Below, one piece after another: positions 1 to 10,629 of a DNA stretch of 64,000 bases. Position 1 is the stretch's first letter; every line of letters starts with the position of its first letter. Origin of the DNA: Uloborus plumipes (Eukaryota; Arthropoda; Arachnida; Araneae; Uloboridae); contig JAXGGA010002945.1 of the NCBI GenBank assembly GCA_038373865.1, forward strand, positions 47,641-111,640, written 5' to 3'. Below the pieces are notes generated by a model. That model had not been told where the DNA came from, searched no databases, and was given only the letters and a program-made list of their open reading frames with translations. The position numbers and the translations under genes were made by a program.

Positions 1-199
1 AAATTATAAATTTTACAATTTCTTACTGTAAACTAGAAATTTTACAATTTCTTGCTGTAAACTAGCAATTTTGCAACTTACTTCTGCAAAATTAGCAGTT
101 GTACAGTTTTTTTCTGTAAAATTAACTGTATTATGCTGTTAAAACAACATTCATTTTTTAGGGTACTGCAAAATAAAAACATTTTATTTTTTTCAGTGT
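1..199 (-). repeat. R1 repeat copy 1 (cut by window edge)
   Basis: Blocks of the form CTGTAAA..TTTACAG alternate every 30 to 35 bases. The right part runs into the R1 terminal phrase AAAACAACATTCATTTTTT and a CAGTGTA end. The left end lies outside the window. No coding content. Confidence 0.75.
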
Positions 200-723
200 A
201 GGTGCACATTTGTTTGTAAAAGAAGATTTTTTGTTTTTGTTTCCGATATTACGTGACGTATTTAAGAAACATTATTCAAGTCCTCAGACATTTCCGACAT
301 ACGTCACATTCTCTCATCTTGCTGCTATCATTGATTCTACAATTCATGAGGCATGTGATCTCACGTAATGGCCTCATCACTTATTTTCAGGAATGCTTTC
401 AATTAAATATTCGTCGTCACGTCTTCACCTTACATTGTTCTCATACCTCATTAGTATGCAACAGGAAGACGATAACATCATATTGTCTGGTTCATTTGCT
501 ATATGAACAAAACGCTAATATGTGAACAATTTATTCCTGCAAAAAATAAAAAATAAATAATAAATAAATAAATAGTAACAATACGTCTTTTCTTTTTTTC
601 CCCTTTAAAATCCGAATATTGATTTTTGATAGAAGCATATAAAAAGTTAATGCACAATTGTGATTTTTAACACATGCTTTTGAATTAATCGTAAATTATT
701 ATTGCCGAATTCTGAACTTGTAC
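200..723. other. AT-rich spacer, nothing recognised
   Basis: A 90-codon open frame (253-525, +) is present but shows no domain, no codon bias and no splice context that I recognise. I treat it as a chance frame. A short run of AAATAA repeats lies near 540-575. Confidence 0.5.
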
Positions 724-1237
724 ACTGCAAAAAATAAATGTTGTTTTTACAGAATAAATCTAGCTAATTTTACAATAATTTTACAATTATATCTTAAAAT
801 TGCTACTTTTACAGTAATAAACTGTAAAATTGCTAGTTTTACATTAATAAAATGAAAAATTGTTAGTTTTAAGTTTATTTACTGTACATTTTACAGTTTT
901 AAACTCGAACATTTGCTGCCAATTTTATACTGTTGTTTTTACAGTATAATGCAGCTAATTTTACCGTAATAAACTGCAAAATTGCTAGTTTTACATTAAT
1001 GAACTGTAAAATTGCTAGATTTAAAGTTTATTACTGTACATTTTACCGTTTTATGAAACTAGAACATCTGATGCCAGTATTATACTGTTGTTTTTACAGT
1101 ATAATACAGCTAATTTTACAGCAATAAACTGTAAAATAGCTAGTTTCACAGTTTTTTACCGCGCATTTTACAGTTTTAAACTGAAACCTCTTATTTCAGT
1201 GTATACTGTAAGAACAACAGTTTATTTTTGCAGAGTA
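724..1237 (+). repeat. R1 repeat copy 2, about three tandem units
   Basis: Starts CACTGCAAAAAATAAATG after a TA and ends TTTTTGCAGAG before a TA. The internal phrase GCCAGTATTATACTGTTG and close variants mark about three units, each containing several self-complementary CTGTAAAATTGCTAG/TTTTACAG blocks. The 64-codon open frame at 933-1127 only translates the repeat and gives the cysteine- and asparagine-rich peptide typical of this family. Confidence 0.85.
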
Positions 1238-1412
1238 TGCTTGTCACAATGATGTTATAAGTATAAGGTAGACTTGAACCAAAAATGCCCCGAACATAAA
1301 CTTGTAGGAAAAGAGAAATTCTTATTTTTTTCCGAATTGAGCACTACATTTTGCAGAATGATGAAGCGCAGGTATTATGCACACAAATGTACATCTAATT
1401 AAAAAATACACA

Positions 1413-1786
1413 TTGCGAAAAATGAACTGTTGTTTTTACAGTATAATACTGGCAGCCGAGGTTCCAATTCAAAATTGTAAAATGTACAGTTATAAACTGC
1501 AAAAATAGCAGTTTACAGATTATTGCCGTAAAATTTAACTGCACTATACTGTAAAAACAACAGTATAATACTGGCAGCAGAGGTTCCTGTTTAAAACTGT
1601 AAAATGCACTGTAATAAACTGTAAAGTTTAACGTTTAGTAATTTTACAGTTGCAATTTTACAGTTTAGTACTGTAAAATTAGAAATTTTACAGCTTATTA
1701 CTGTGAAATTAGCAATTTTTACGGTTTATTACTATAAAATTAGCTGTATTATACTGTAAAAACAACATTCTTTTTTACGGTGCAGC
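1413..1786 (-). repeat. R1 repeat copy 3, two units, inverted
   Basis: Opposite orientation to copy 2: begins with TGTTGTTTTTACAGTATAAT followed directly by ACTGGCAGCCGAGGTTCC, and ends with AAAAACAACATTC. The unit junction is at about 1560. Confidence 0.85.
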
Positions 1787-2885
1787 ATAGTAATTATGTC
1801 TGAATTTTCCCACTCTTTAAAAAATTAAAGCATTTTTGAAAGGTCACACTGACCTCCTGTGACCTGCTATTGGATCCTACCCTTGATCCACGTGAAGGTG
1901 ACCCAACTTTAAATTACTAATTTTAAAATAATCACTGTTTTTAAAAAAGTGCTTTGCTAACGCATGGAGACGACCGCGAAATATTTTAAAGATTTTATTG
2001 TATTAAAATTACCAATTAAAATGAACTGTAGGAGACCGTTGCAGTCTCATGACAGCTGAATGAGGTACATTTAAGACTTACCCACTTACGTAGTGTCCAA
2101 TGATACACCTACCTTGTCCGCGCGAAATTTAAATGTTTTTTTCTCTTTGAGTGATGTTGTAAATAACCTCAAGGGGTGGCATTCGCAACTCATATAAACT
2201 ATAAGGAGCGTGGTTAGCGTTGGCTGATGGCGGCTGTAAAGGGTAAAACAAACGTATGCCATAATATATAAATTGCTTTTAAGCTTAGTCAATGACGGTA
2301 ATTTTTGTTTCTATGTATATTTTTGTTGTTCTTTATTCTTTTGAAATGAATTTTTTAAGCCTTGTGGATATTCTGGTCCATGTAGAGAGCTATGAGAAAT
2401 CAAAAAGTATTATTAAACGTTAAAAAATAATACAAATCACATAGTAGGTTGTTCTCAAGCAGCCAGCTCCACGGTGATGAATTTCACATTTATTAATTCC
2501 TGATGGACTTCGAACTATACTATTTATGTGTTTTGTAGGCAAACGAAAACGCTTTAAAATATGAAACAAACATGTTTTTTTTTTTTCGGAATTTTTTCCC
2601 TTTCTTTCTTTTATTTAATTAAAATGTGCTACGACAGACCGTTTCAGGGTTTATGCAGATGTATTTGTAAAAGTAGTTGATCAGAAAACTTTATTGTAGA
2701 TCTTTCAATAATGAACTCGGTTGATATGCTAAATGCTAAAAATAAGCTGTTCTGAAGTAACTCCGTCAAAGAAAAGGCTTAATAATAATTTAGAATTCCA
2801 TTTGAAATTTCTCCGATATGCTAAAAAAATATTTTTCAAGTTACAACTTTTGAAAAATGTACATCGAGCTCTATTACTCAGCAAC
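1787..2885. other. Unassigned spacer
   Basis: No TE terminus, tandem repeat or credible exon was recognised. The short minus-strand frame at 2086-2292 has no recognisable features. Confidence 0.4.
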
Positions 2886-2888
2886 TAG

Positions 2889-3193
2889 GGCAGGGATTCA
2901 AGTGAAACAGGCGATCGCAAATTACAATCGCTACTGGAAATGAATTACATTAGAGCGTTTCTTGATAAAAAAACATCGTGACGTCAGCGTGACGTTTGCC
3001 TATGAAAAACGAGCTAGATAAAATGTCACAGCCTACTTGGCGAATAAGAGGAGATCACTGACTGCTTGTGAGCTCTTATTGGCTCCACCTGTAGTGACGT
3101 CAGTGCCAAGTTAAGTTGATGATAATGTAATTCATTTCCAGTAGCGATTGCAATTCGAAGCGATTGCAATTCTGTTTCACTTGAATCCCTGCC
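2889..3193. mobile_element. 305-bp MITE with perfect terminal inverted repeats
   Basis: The left end GGCAGGGATTCAAGTGAAAC is matched exactly by the reverse complement of the right end, and the symmetry continues inward as GTAATTCATTTCCAGTAGCG and its complement. It is flanked on both sides by TAG (2886-2888 and 3194-3196), a 3-bp target duplication, or TA if the ends are extended. It has no coding capacity. A 3-bp duplication and GG-starting ends would fit a Harbinger-type non-autonomous element, but the superfamily is inference. Confidence 0.85.
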
Positions 3194-3196
3194 TAG

Positions 3197-4794
3197 ATCT
3201 TTTTAAACCGCATTAAATTTTAAAATGTAAAATTTTAACAAGATGTTCGAAGTAAAATTTGATCACTTATAAGTCTGGCGCAAATGAAAATACGTGTTAT
3301 AAAAGAACAACTTTTTTTTGAAGTAATGAAACTCACTTGTTAAAAACATCCAAATAATGTTATTCCAAACTAAACACAGTGAAGCGTTTTTTATGCAATT
3401 GTGAGCAGACGATTCTTATGTATAAACTCTTTTTGTAGTTATATTTATGTTCACTGCAATGGCAACAGGAATGATTGGAACAATAAATGAGTTTGTTGTG
3501 TGAAATTTGTTAAGTGACATTCGATGGATCATCTCGCAGGTTTCTTCAGCAAATTGTTTCAAGTGTAAATTATGTAGTTTAAAAATATTGTTGCGGTAAG
3601 TTTTTAAATGTTGGAAAGTTTTCTTCCAGTAAAAAATACAGATTGTAAGTATAAATTTATTTATTTAGAATTTAGATTTCCTACAACTACTTTTTATGAC
3701 AAGGAGTGGAATCATAATTAAACATGCGAACTTTTTCTTTGTTATTTTATAAATCTATTTACGTATTTAAATATTCTATAATTACATATTATGACACGGG
3801 GTAGACTCATGTCTAACATACCAACTTTTTCTTTGTTATATTCAAGTTCGCCAAGAGCAATTTTTTTTTCTCCTTCAAACTATTGTTTAAGTTCAAAACG
3901 TATCGAAAGCCGTAAACGTGTTCTTATAATTTCTAATGATTAATTTATTGTCTTAACTATTCGTAACTTGCAACAAACATTGATAAAAGATCATCTGGAA
4001 AATTAAGAAAAATTTTAATTCCTGTGGAACGCATGTCATAAAATGTATGAATAGCGTCACAATAGGAGGGAGGGGACCGCCCCTGGTATCACCATTCTAG
4101 GGTTAACATCCAAAAAAGATTTGCAGGTTATTAAATAGTACTTCAGTTCTGAAAATGTTCCCCACCGAACATAGTTAAAATTATATTTCATCTGTTAAAG
4201 GTTAGATATTTTTTATTTAATAAATGGATATAAAGTTCATTCTACAATATGTTCATAATTTGTGTTTGTCTTAAATATTATAGCTTACTTAAACTTTCGT
4301 TACACGGTATGAGTTAAAATGACTATTTTCTGAATTTTGTATGAACTTTATGTTTACATACAGAATTACATTTTTTTCCCCTTCATGTCTTATGAGAAGG
4401 GGGGAGGGGGTGAAACCACAAAATACCACTGACAGGTGTGACACCCATGCTTGGAACGCCAAGGAATATTATCATAGAAATTATGCATTAAAGTTGCCTT
4501 CTTTCTTCCTTTTTCTTTCTGGCAGAGGACAAACTGTTGCATTGTTAGCGTTTTTGTTTTATTTTTTAAAGTGTCTCCCTTAACACCGTGTTTCGTTACG
4601 ATCTTGATTGATTGTACTGTAACTATTTTCTAAGTTCAACTGTTAACATTGCACTTTTTATATACTTCTGTTTTTTAGTCAATTTTATTCAAGCATTAAA
4701 AAATACAACTGTATGAAAAAAAAAAGGTTAGATCTGGGTGAATTGCCGTAACCAGGATTGATGCCGCATCCTTTGTATTTCTTGTACATAGTAT
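3197..4794. other. Unassigned AT-rich spacer with one short duplication
   Basis: Two diverged copies of a segment of about 100 bp lie head to tail at roughly 3690-3755 and 3790-3850; both contain CAACTTTTTCTTTGTTAT or its CGAACTTTTTC variant. Nothing else was recognised. The 80-codon frame at 4341-4583 is low-complexity and unsupported. Confidence 0.4.
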
Positions 4795-6065
4795 ACACTG
4801 TAAAAATAGATGCTTTTACAGTATAATACAGCTAATTTTATAGTAATAAAGTGTAGAATTGCTCATTTTACAGGAATAAACTTTAAAATTGCTCATTTTA
4901 CAGTAGTAAACTGTAAAATTGCTAGTTTACAGTAATAAACTGTAAAATTGCTAATTTCACAGTTTATTACAGTGTATTTTATAGTTTTAAATTGGAAACT
5001 TAGCTTCCAGTATTATACTGTTGTTTTTACAACATAATAGAGCTAATTTCATGGTAAAATTGCTAGTTTTCAGTAATAAATTGTAAAATAGCTAGTTCTA
5101 CAGTTAAGGTAGTAGTCTGGTAACTTATGCCTATTTTCACCGCTTTTTTGAGGGTGGTTTTTTTATAGGAAAATAAAAATGAATCTTCTTGAATATTAAG
5201 AGTGTTTTTATTTGCATATTGAAGATATAAAAAATTATTTATTTGAAAAAATTTAATAGTTTTTTACTATTATTATTGCCCCTCGAAGTTGGAACCTCAA
5301 AAAAAAATGCGCGTGGGTGGCCCGGGTGATTTTGGCTCTTGATGTTATCTGAAATTAAATATTCTTGATTATTCTTAATCTATAGATATGTCATTCTGGT
5401 CGGAACTACTGAAGTTAAATTTCAAGGGTAAATAATAAAATGGCGGAAAAAAAGTCCTTTTATTTTAGCAAAGAAAGGGTTGTAAAATAAAAAGTTAGGG
5501 GTGAAAAAAAATTCTCGTTAGTTCCGACGAGAACTATGAGTGTGTAGAACAGCCTATTAAAATTTGAAAGCAATCGGTTTACTAGAAAAAAAGTTAGGAC
5601 CCGGGCCGACCAGAAAAACAATGTTTTGAGAAAAACGCGTTTAAAGTTTAACAACAAACTCCGAGGCGCTCTAGGAAACTCATTATAACTCCCGAAATAT
5701 TTCGAATTTCTGTCTGAAATTTTTTACATATATTCTTAAGACATTGTACTTTCAAATTAAGCAAAAAAAAACATTCGATTTTTTGAATCCAAGTTACCAG
5801 ACTACTATTTTAAAGGTTAGACTCTGAAGCGCTCTAGGACACTCGTTTTAACTCCCGAAATATTTCGAATTTCTGTCCGAAATTTTCACAGTATATTCTC
5901 GAGACATTGTACTTTCAAGTTAAGCAAAAAAAAAAATTTCGAGTTTCTGAACCCAACTTACCAGACTACTACCTTAATGACAGTGTTTTTACAGTTTAAA
6001 ACTGGAACCTCTGCTGCCAGTATTATACTGTGAAAACAACAGCTTTATTTTTTTTCTTCAGTGTA
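4795..6065 (+). repeat. R1 repeat copy 4, interrupted by a TTAA element
   Basis: Left part 4795-5103, right part 5978-6065. It starts CACTGTAAAAATAGATGC and ends CTTCAGTG before TA. R1 blocks resume directly after the insertion at 5108-5973, so this copy predates that insertion. Confidence 0.85.
5108..5973. mobile_element. TTAA-flanked MITE inserted in R1
   Basis: TTAA at 5104-5107 and 5974-5977 frames terminal inverted repeats GGTAGTAGTCTGGTAA. The TTAA duplication is characteristic of piggyBac- or Kolobok-type insertion. The last 330 bases are a tandem duplication of the 3' end: the phrase TAACTCCCGAAATATTTCG occurs in both halves and a second internal terminus TTACCAGACTACTA lies at about 5794-5807. 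The minus-strand frame at 5460-5657 shows no transposase motif. This looks like a non-autonomous derivative. Confidence 0.85.
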
Positions 6066-6227
6066 GAAAGTAAGATGCACAGCATAGGCACAAAATGAAA
6101 TTTCTTAGACTAATGTATATAGTTAGAGTCCCAATCCGATGATTACTTTTAACTTTGTAATCGTTGCTTTGAGTTAAATGCTTAATTTTCTCCATAACTT
6201 TTAACCACATTATGCTAAAATAGTTTT

Positions 6228-6380
6228 GCTCTTGGCCTAGGGGGTCAATTGCCCCCCCCCCTGACTTTGAGAAATCAATGTATTTACATATAAGTGGGCG
6301 TGATTTTTGTTGTTTTCTGGTGAAATTGTGTTGTGTTTATTACCCTTTGCCAAAATTAAAACTAAGTGTACGATTTGTAC
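6228..6380 (+). repeat. Small MITE copy, degenerate, with a poly-C tract
   Basis: Shares CTGACTTTGAGAAATCAATG, ATTTACATATAAGTGGGCGTG and a long C run with the well-delimited copy at 49798-49976. Its termini have decayed, so the boundaries are approximate. Confidence 0.6.
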
Positions 6381-6437
6381 GGAGAACTGTCTGTATAAAC
6401 ACGCCATTTATCTTTATAAGGCCAGGCAACAAATGTG

Positions 6438-6853
6438 TACACTGTAACACTGTAAAAATTGAATGTTGTTTTTACAGTATAATATAGCTAATTTTTTTCT
6501 AATAAACTGCAAAAATTTCTTAAACTGTAAAATTGCCAAATTTACAGTACTAAACTGTAAAATTGCCGACTTTACAGTCATAAACTGCCAAATTGCTAAT
6601 TGGCAGTTTATTAAAGTGCATTTTACAGTTTTAAACTGGAACCTCTGCTGACAGTAGTATATTGTTGTTTTTACAGTATAGTGCAGCTGAATTTTACGGC
6701 AATGAACTGTAAAAATGCTAACTTTACAGTAAGAAACTGTAAAATTACTAGTGTTACAGTTTATTACTGTGCATTTTGCAGTTTTAAATTGAAACCTCGG
6801 CTGCCAGTATTATACTATAAAAACAACAGTTCATTTTTTGCAGTGTGCTTTCT
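6438..6853 (+). repeat. R1 repeat copy 5, two units
   Basis: Begins CACTGTAAAAATTGAATG after a short duplicated ACACTGTA and ends TTTTTTGCAGTG. The unit junction is near 6655. The frames at 6463-6651 and 6681-6899 translate the repeat only. Confidence 0.85.
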
Positions 6854-6860
6854 GAACCGT

Positions 6861-7241
6861 ACACTGCAAAAAAGGAACTGTTGTTTTTATACAGTATAAT
6901 ATTGGCAGCCGAGGTTCCAATTTAAAATTGTAAAATGCACAGAAAAAACTAAACTAGCAAATTTACAGTTTATTGCTGTAAAGTTGGAAATTTTAGTTTA
7001 TTGCCGTAAAATTTAGCAATATTATACTGCAAAAGCAACAGTATAATACTGGCAGCCAAGGTTCCAATTTTAAACTGTAAAATACACGGTAATAAACTGT
7101 CAAATTAGCAATTTTACAGTTTAGTACTGTCAAATTGGCATTTTTACAGTTAACTACTGTAAAATTAGAAACTTTACAGTTTATTGCTATAAAATTGTAC
7201 TGTATTATACTGTAAAAACAACATTCATTTTTTACAGTGTA
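6861..7241 (-). repeat. R1 repeat copy 6, two units, inverted
   Basis: Begins CACTGCAAAAAAGGAACTG after TA and ends TTTTTTACAGTG before TA. It lies only 8 bp downstream of copy 5 in the opposite orientation, giving an inverted R1 pair. Confidence 0.85.
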
Positions 7242-7360
7242 CAATATGGGATACACGGCGTACCGCGTCCCTGTAAATGTGCCACAGTTTCTCTTCATAC
7301 TGCTATCACCAAAAATTAATTTTATCTAGCTGTCTTATTTTACTACAGTCATTCAGGCTT

Positions 7361-7659
7361 TCACTGCAAAAAAATAACCTGTTGTAGTTTAAAACTGTAA
7401 AAGCACAGTGATAAACTGTAAAACTAGCTGTTTTACAGTTCGGTGCCATAAAATTAGCTGTATTATGCTGTAAAATCAACAGTATAATACTTTCATCAGA
7501 GGTTCCAGTTAAAAGCTGTAAAATGCATGGAAATAAACTGCGAAACTAGAAATTTTTGCTTACTACTGTAAAATTGGCAAATTCTAGTTTATTACTGTAA
7601 AAATGCTATAAAATTAGTTGTATTATACTGTGAAAACAACATTTATTTTTGCAGTGTAC
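7361..7659 (-). repeat. R1 repeat copy 7, inverted, shortened first unit
   Basis: Begins CACTGCAAAAAAATAACCTG and ends TTTTTGCAGTG before TA. The first unit lacks the internal TACTGGCAGC segment and goes directly to TTTAAAACTGTAAA, so it has an internal deletion. Confidence 0.8.
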
Positions 7660-8093
7660 AGTACACGCACCGTCTTAAAAAACACCCACACAGCGTACTG
7701 GTAGGAATTTTTTCAGAGGCAATGATATGCAAAGTGTCTAGTGTGACGTCCAGTAATTTTTTACTATTTTCTACAAATTATTACGGTCATTAGTCGTCAG
7801 GGTTGCCAGACGTCCCGGATTTCAAGGGAATGTCCCGTTTTTTGAAAAATTGTCCCGCGTCCCGGGAAACATTGATACGGGACGGCTAAAGTGCCGTATT
7901 CTAGCTAGAAGTAAAATTTTACAAAACGAGACATTTTTTATTTAAAAAAAAAGTAAAACAAAAAATGTGAAATAGAGGGAAATTTCTTTCTTTCTTCTCT
8001 TTTTACTTTGAAAATGAGCAGATTTTCTTGTGAGAGGGGCACCAAATTTCTTCAGGACCTGGGCACCATCTTTGCTTAGTCGGGCCCTGAAGA

Positions 8094-9630
8094 CATGCCT
8101 ATCATTTGGGGGATCAAAAGGGGGGGGGGGGTTGCCGCCTTTGTTTTGGGTAATTAAGAGCAAGAATCTGAGAGAGTGTCACGCCTGTGATTCATGACGT
8201 CTCAGATTTTTTCCAAAAAATTACCAATTGTTTATTATCTTACTAAAAGACCAAATCCAGAATGTTTTGCTCTAAAGTTGAGTTGTTTTGTTTTTATGGA
8301 CAACTAAAAGTGAAGGTGCGGCATCAAAAATTAAGCGGATTTTCAAGACATGGAAATTGCTGTGAACCAAAACTCTTACCAGGAACTGTTTAACTCTAAT
8401 TTTCTTTTTGTATATGGAATATAGAAGGTTGAAACTTCGCAAAATGAATGTTAAATTTGTGGTAAGTTGTTGCCGTAAGGTCAGTGAAGGCCCTCAAAAC
8501 AAGGCAGTTTTGACGTTTTTTAGCGTTTTTGAGGTCCAAAAACAGCTTGTACATTTCAGTTGTCACGGCAAAAGTAATGTCGTTTGAAAGACCAGTGTAA
8601 GCACTTTAAAATAATGTATAAATAACCGAAGAAAGTTCAACGTGCTTTTAGTTGCGTATGGTCGAAATATGAAAAATGTCATATTTTACCGATATTCAAA
8701 CGGTCATAACTTCCTCTGCCAACAACATATTGAAATATTTTTTTTTGCCGATGTCATACTCTATTCTTTGTCTCAACAGAACAGTTGAGTCTTTTGAGGC
8801 GAAATGTGAAAAGTTTTTTTACAAAAAATGTATTTTTTCCTGTGCATTTTTTGTGAAAAATTTTTTCACATTTCACCTCAAAGGACTCAACTGTTCTGTT
8901 AAGACAAAGAATTGAGTATGACATTGGCAAAAAAAAATATTTCAATATGTTGTTGGTAGAGGAAGTTATGATCGTTTGAATATCGGTAAAATATGACATT
9001 TTTCATATTTCGGCCTTACGCAACTAAAAGCACGTTGAACTTTCCTCGGTTATTTATACATTATTTTAAAGTGCACTGGTCTTTCAAACGACACTACTTT
9101 TGCCGTGCCAACTGAAATGTACAAGCTGCTTTTGGACCTCAAAAACGCTAAAAAACGTCAAAAATGCCTTGTTATGAGGGCCTTCACTGACCTTACGACA
9201 ACAACTTACCACAAATTTAATATTCATTTTGTAAAGTTTCAACCTTCTTTATTCCATATACAAAAAGAAAATTGGAGTTAAACAGTTCCTGGTAAGAGCT
9301 TTGGCTCACAGCAACTTCCATTTCTTGAAAATCCGCTTAATTTTTGATGCCGCACCTTCACCTTTAGGAGTCCATAAAAACTAAACAACTCAACTTTAGA
9401 GCAAAACATTCTGGATTTGGTCTTTCAATAAAATAATAAACATTTGGTAATTTTTGGGTGAAAATCTGAAAGGTCATGAATCACCTCATAATGCTAGGCG
9501 TGACAGTTTCTCAGATTCTTGCTCTTAATTCATTTACATTAAGTGAACGTGATTTTGGCTGTTTTTTGGTGTAACTTACGTTGAATGTATATTCTTTGCT
9601 CCCCTGGTAAAATTCAAAGTGACGGGCCTG
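8094..9630 (+). repeat. Small MITE copy split by the palindrome
   Basis: The left half (8094-8153) matches the family ends CAGGCTCGTCATTT plus a G run. The right half (9529-9630) continues with CATTTACATTAAGTGAACGTG and ends AAAGTGACGGGCCTG. The two halves are contiguous in the intact copy at 49798-49976, so the palindrome inserted into a pre-existing copy. Confidence 0.6.
8158..9524. mobile_element. 1.37-kb near-perfect palindrome (foldback) with TTAA flanks
   Basis: The ends GAGCAAGAATCTGAGA and their complement lie next to TTAA at 8154-8157 and 9525-9528. The two arms of about 680 bp mirror each other with few differences around a centre near 8842, with almost no loop. The two overlapping frames at 8676-8915 (+) and 8754-8999 (-) give nearly the same peptide only because the arms mirror each other. 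No transposase motif was seen. Likely a non-autonomous foldback element mobilised by a TTAA-specific transposase (inference). Confidence 0.88.
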
Positions 9631-9932
9631 CTTCAGGGAAAGGAGGTTAATTGCAAGGAAACACGAGTTTTCACAATATTTAGTGTTAAACCTTTTCTTA
9701 CTGCTACTCATGAAGAAAAATAACTATGCGATGGTAAAACAATTAGTTTTTATTTATATGCTCATTGTGTATATTTTTTCCCTGTATATTTGTGGGAAAC
9801 GTTTAATGTCAAAGTCAAGGTTGTAAAAATTCGGCTGTTCGACTTCATCTACACCCCCCCCCCCCCCCCCCAAGAAACCTGTAAACCTGTCCCATATTTG
9901 CAGTTCTTAAATCTGGCAACCCTGTTAGTCGT

Positions 9933-10525
9933 ACTGTAAGTCGTAAGCATAAGAAAAAAACCATGTAAAATCTCTCTTTTTTTTTAATTTATAGTTAATT
10001 TTAATGCTTTTACGTTACCCATGTAATGATTTGCATTAATTTAGCTAACTGTTTCCTCTTTTAATCTCAATTATACTAAGTTTTATGATGTTATTTCAAG
10101 CTTGGCATTGAATGCCGGTATAGTGGGGCGAATTGCTTGGCTGTCAGGGTAATATGCCTCGAAGTGGCAATTTCATTTTTCGACAATAAGTAGTATTTTA
10201 TTTCACATTTGTTAGTGATGATCGATTTAATACATCATCTAGACTAGACCATCATTTAGAAAAGTATTAGGCATTATTTTCCATTTTTCATTTACGCGAC
10301 AGTTTTTATTAATGTTTCCTCTTAGACGGGGCATGGTACCCCGGCGTACTATATGTTACAAACTTCTATATTGTAGGAGCAAATTTTTCGAGTTTGATTG
10401 ACTTTATGATTTTTTTCAAATTTTTGCTCAACAACAACCATTTTACAGGTCATTTGTTTTCGGCATTGGATAGTAAAGTGCTGCTATCAAAAACACAAAG
10501 CAAAAGCCGTCAAAATCGTCTAGTA
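9933..10525. other. Unassigned spacer
   Basis: No element ends could be paired. GC-rich scraps near 10116-10135 and 10325-10345 (GGTATAGTGGGGC and GTACCCCGGCGTACTATAT) vaguely resemble inverted termini but do not align well. Confidence 0.35.
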
Positions 10526-10527
10526 AA

Positions 10528-10590
10528 GCAGGGGAATGTGAGGGCAAAGTGAAATAGTGAAGATAACTTACCTTTTCCAAAATTAACAAA
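10528..10590 (+). repeat. Fragment of the GGGGAATGTG element family
   Basis: AGGGGAATGTGAGGGCAAAG followed by TGAAATAGTGAAGATAACT matches the left end of the element at 18711-20883. Only this end is present. Confidence 0.55.
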
Positions 10591-10629
10591 TTTTGAATTT
10601 GGTCAGTTGCTTACATCATATTACCTTAG

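Larger units (their letters stand above)
7798..9924. mobile_element. hAT-like element with exact 8-bp target duplication
   Basis: The left end CAGGGTTGCCAGA is mirrored by the right end TCTGGCAACCCTG, and the flanks carry the identical octamer TTAGTCGT at 7790-7797 and 9925-9932. An 8-bp duplication with CAGGG ends is the standard hAT signature. No transposase frame is left; the interior is occupied by a smaller MITE and a long palindrome inserted later. Confidence 0.88.

Noticed and set aside
724..1237. R1 blocks as a CRISPR-like array (about 30-bp repeats)
   Set aside because: The host is eukaryotic, there are no unique spacers between blocks, both orientations alternate within a unit, and copies are dispersed with transposon-like ends.
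8676..8999. Two overlapping frames encoding nearly the same 80-residue protein on opposite strands
   Set aside because: They are the mirrored arms of a palindrome, not two genes; no domain or codon bias.
10116..10345. A MITE defined by GGTATAGTGGGGC and GTACCCCGGCGTACTATAT
   Set aside because: The two ends align poorly as inverted repeats and no target duplication was found.
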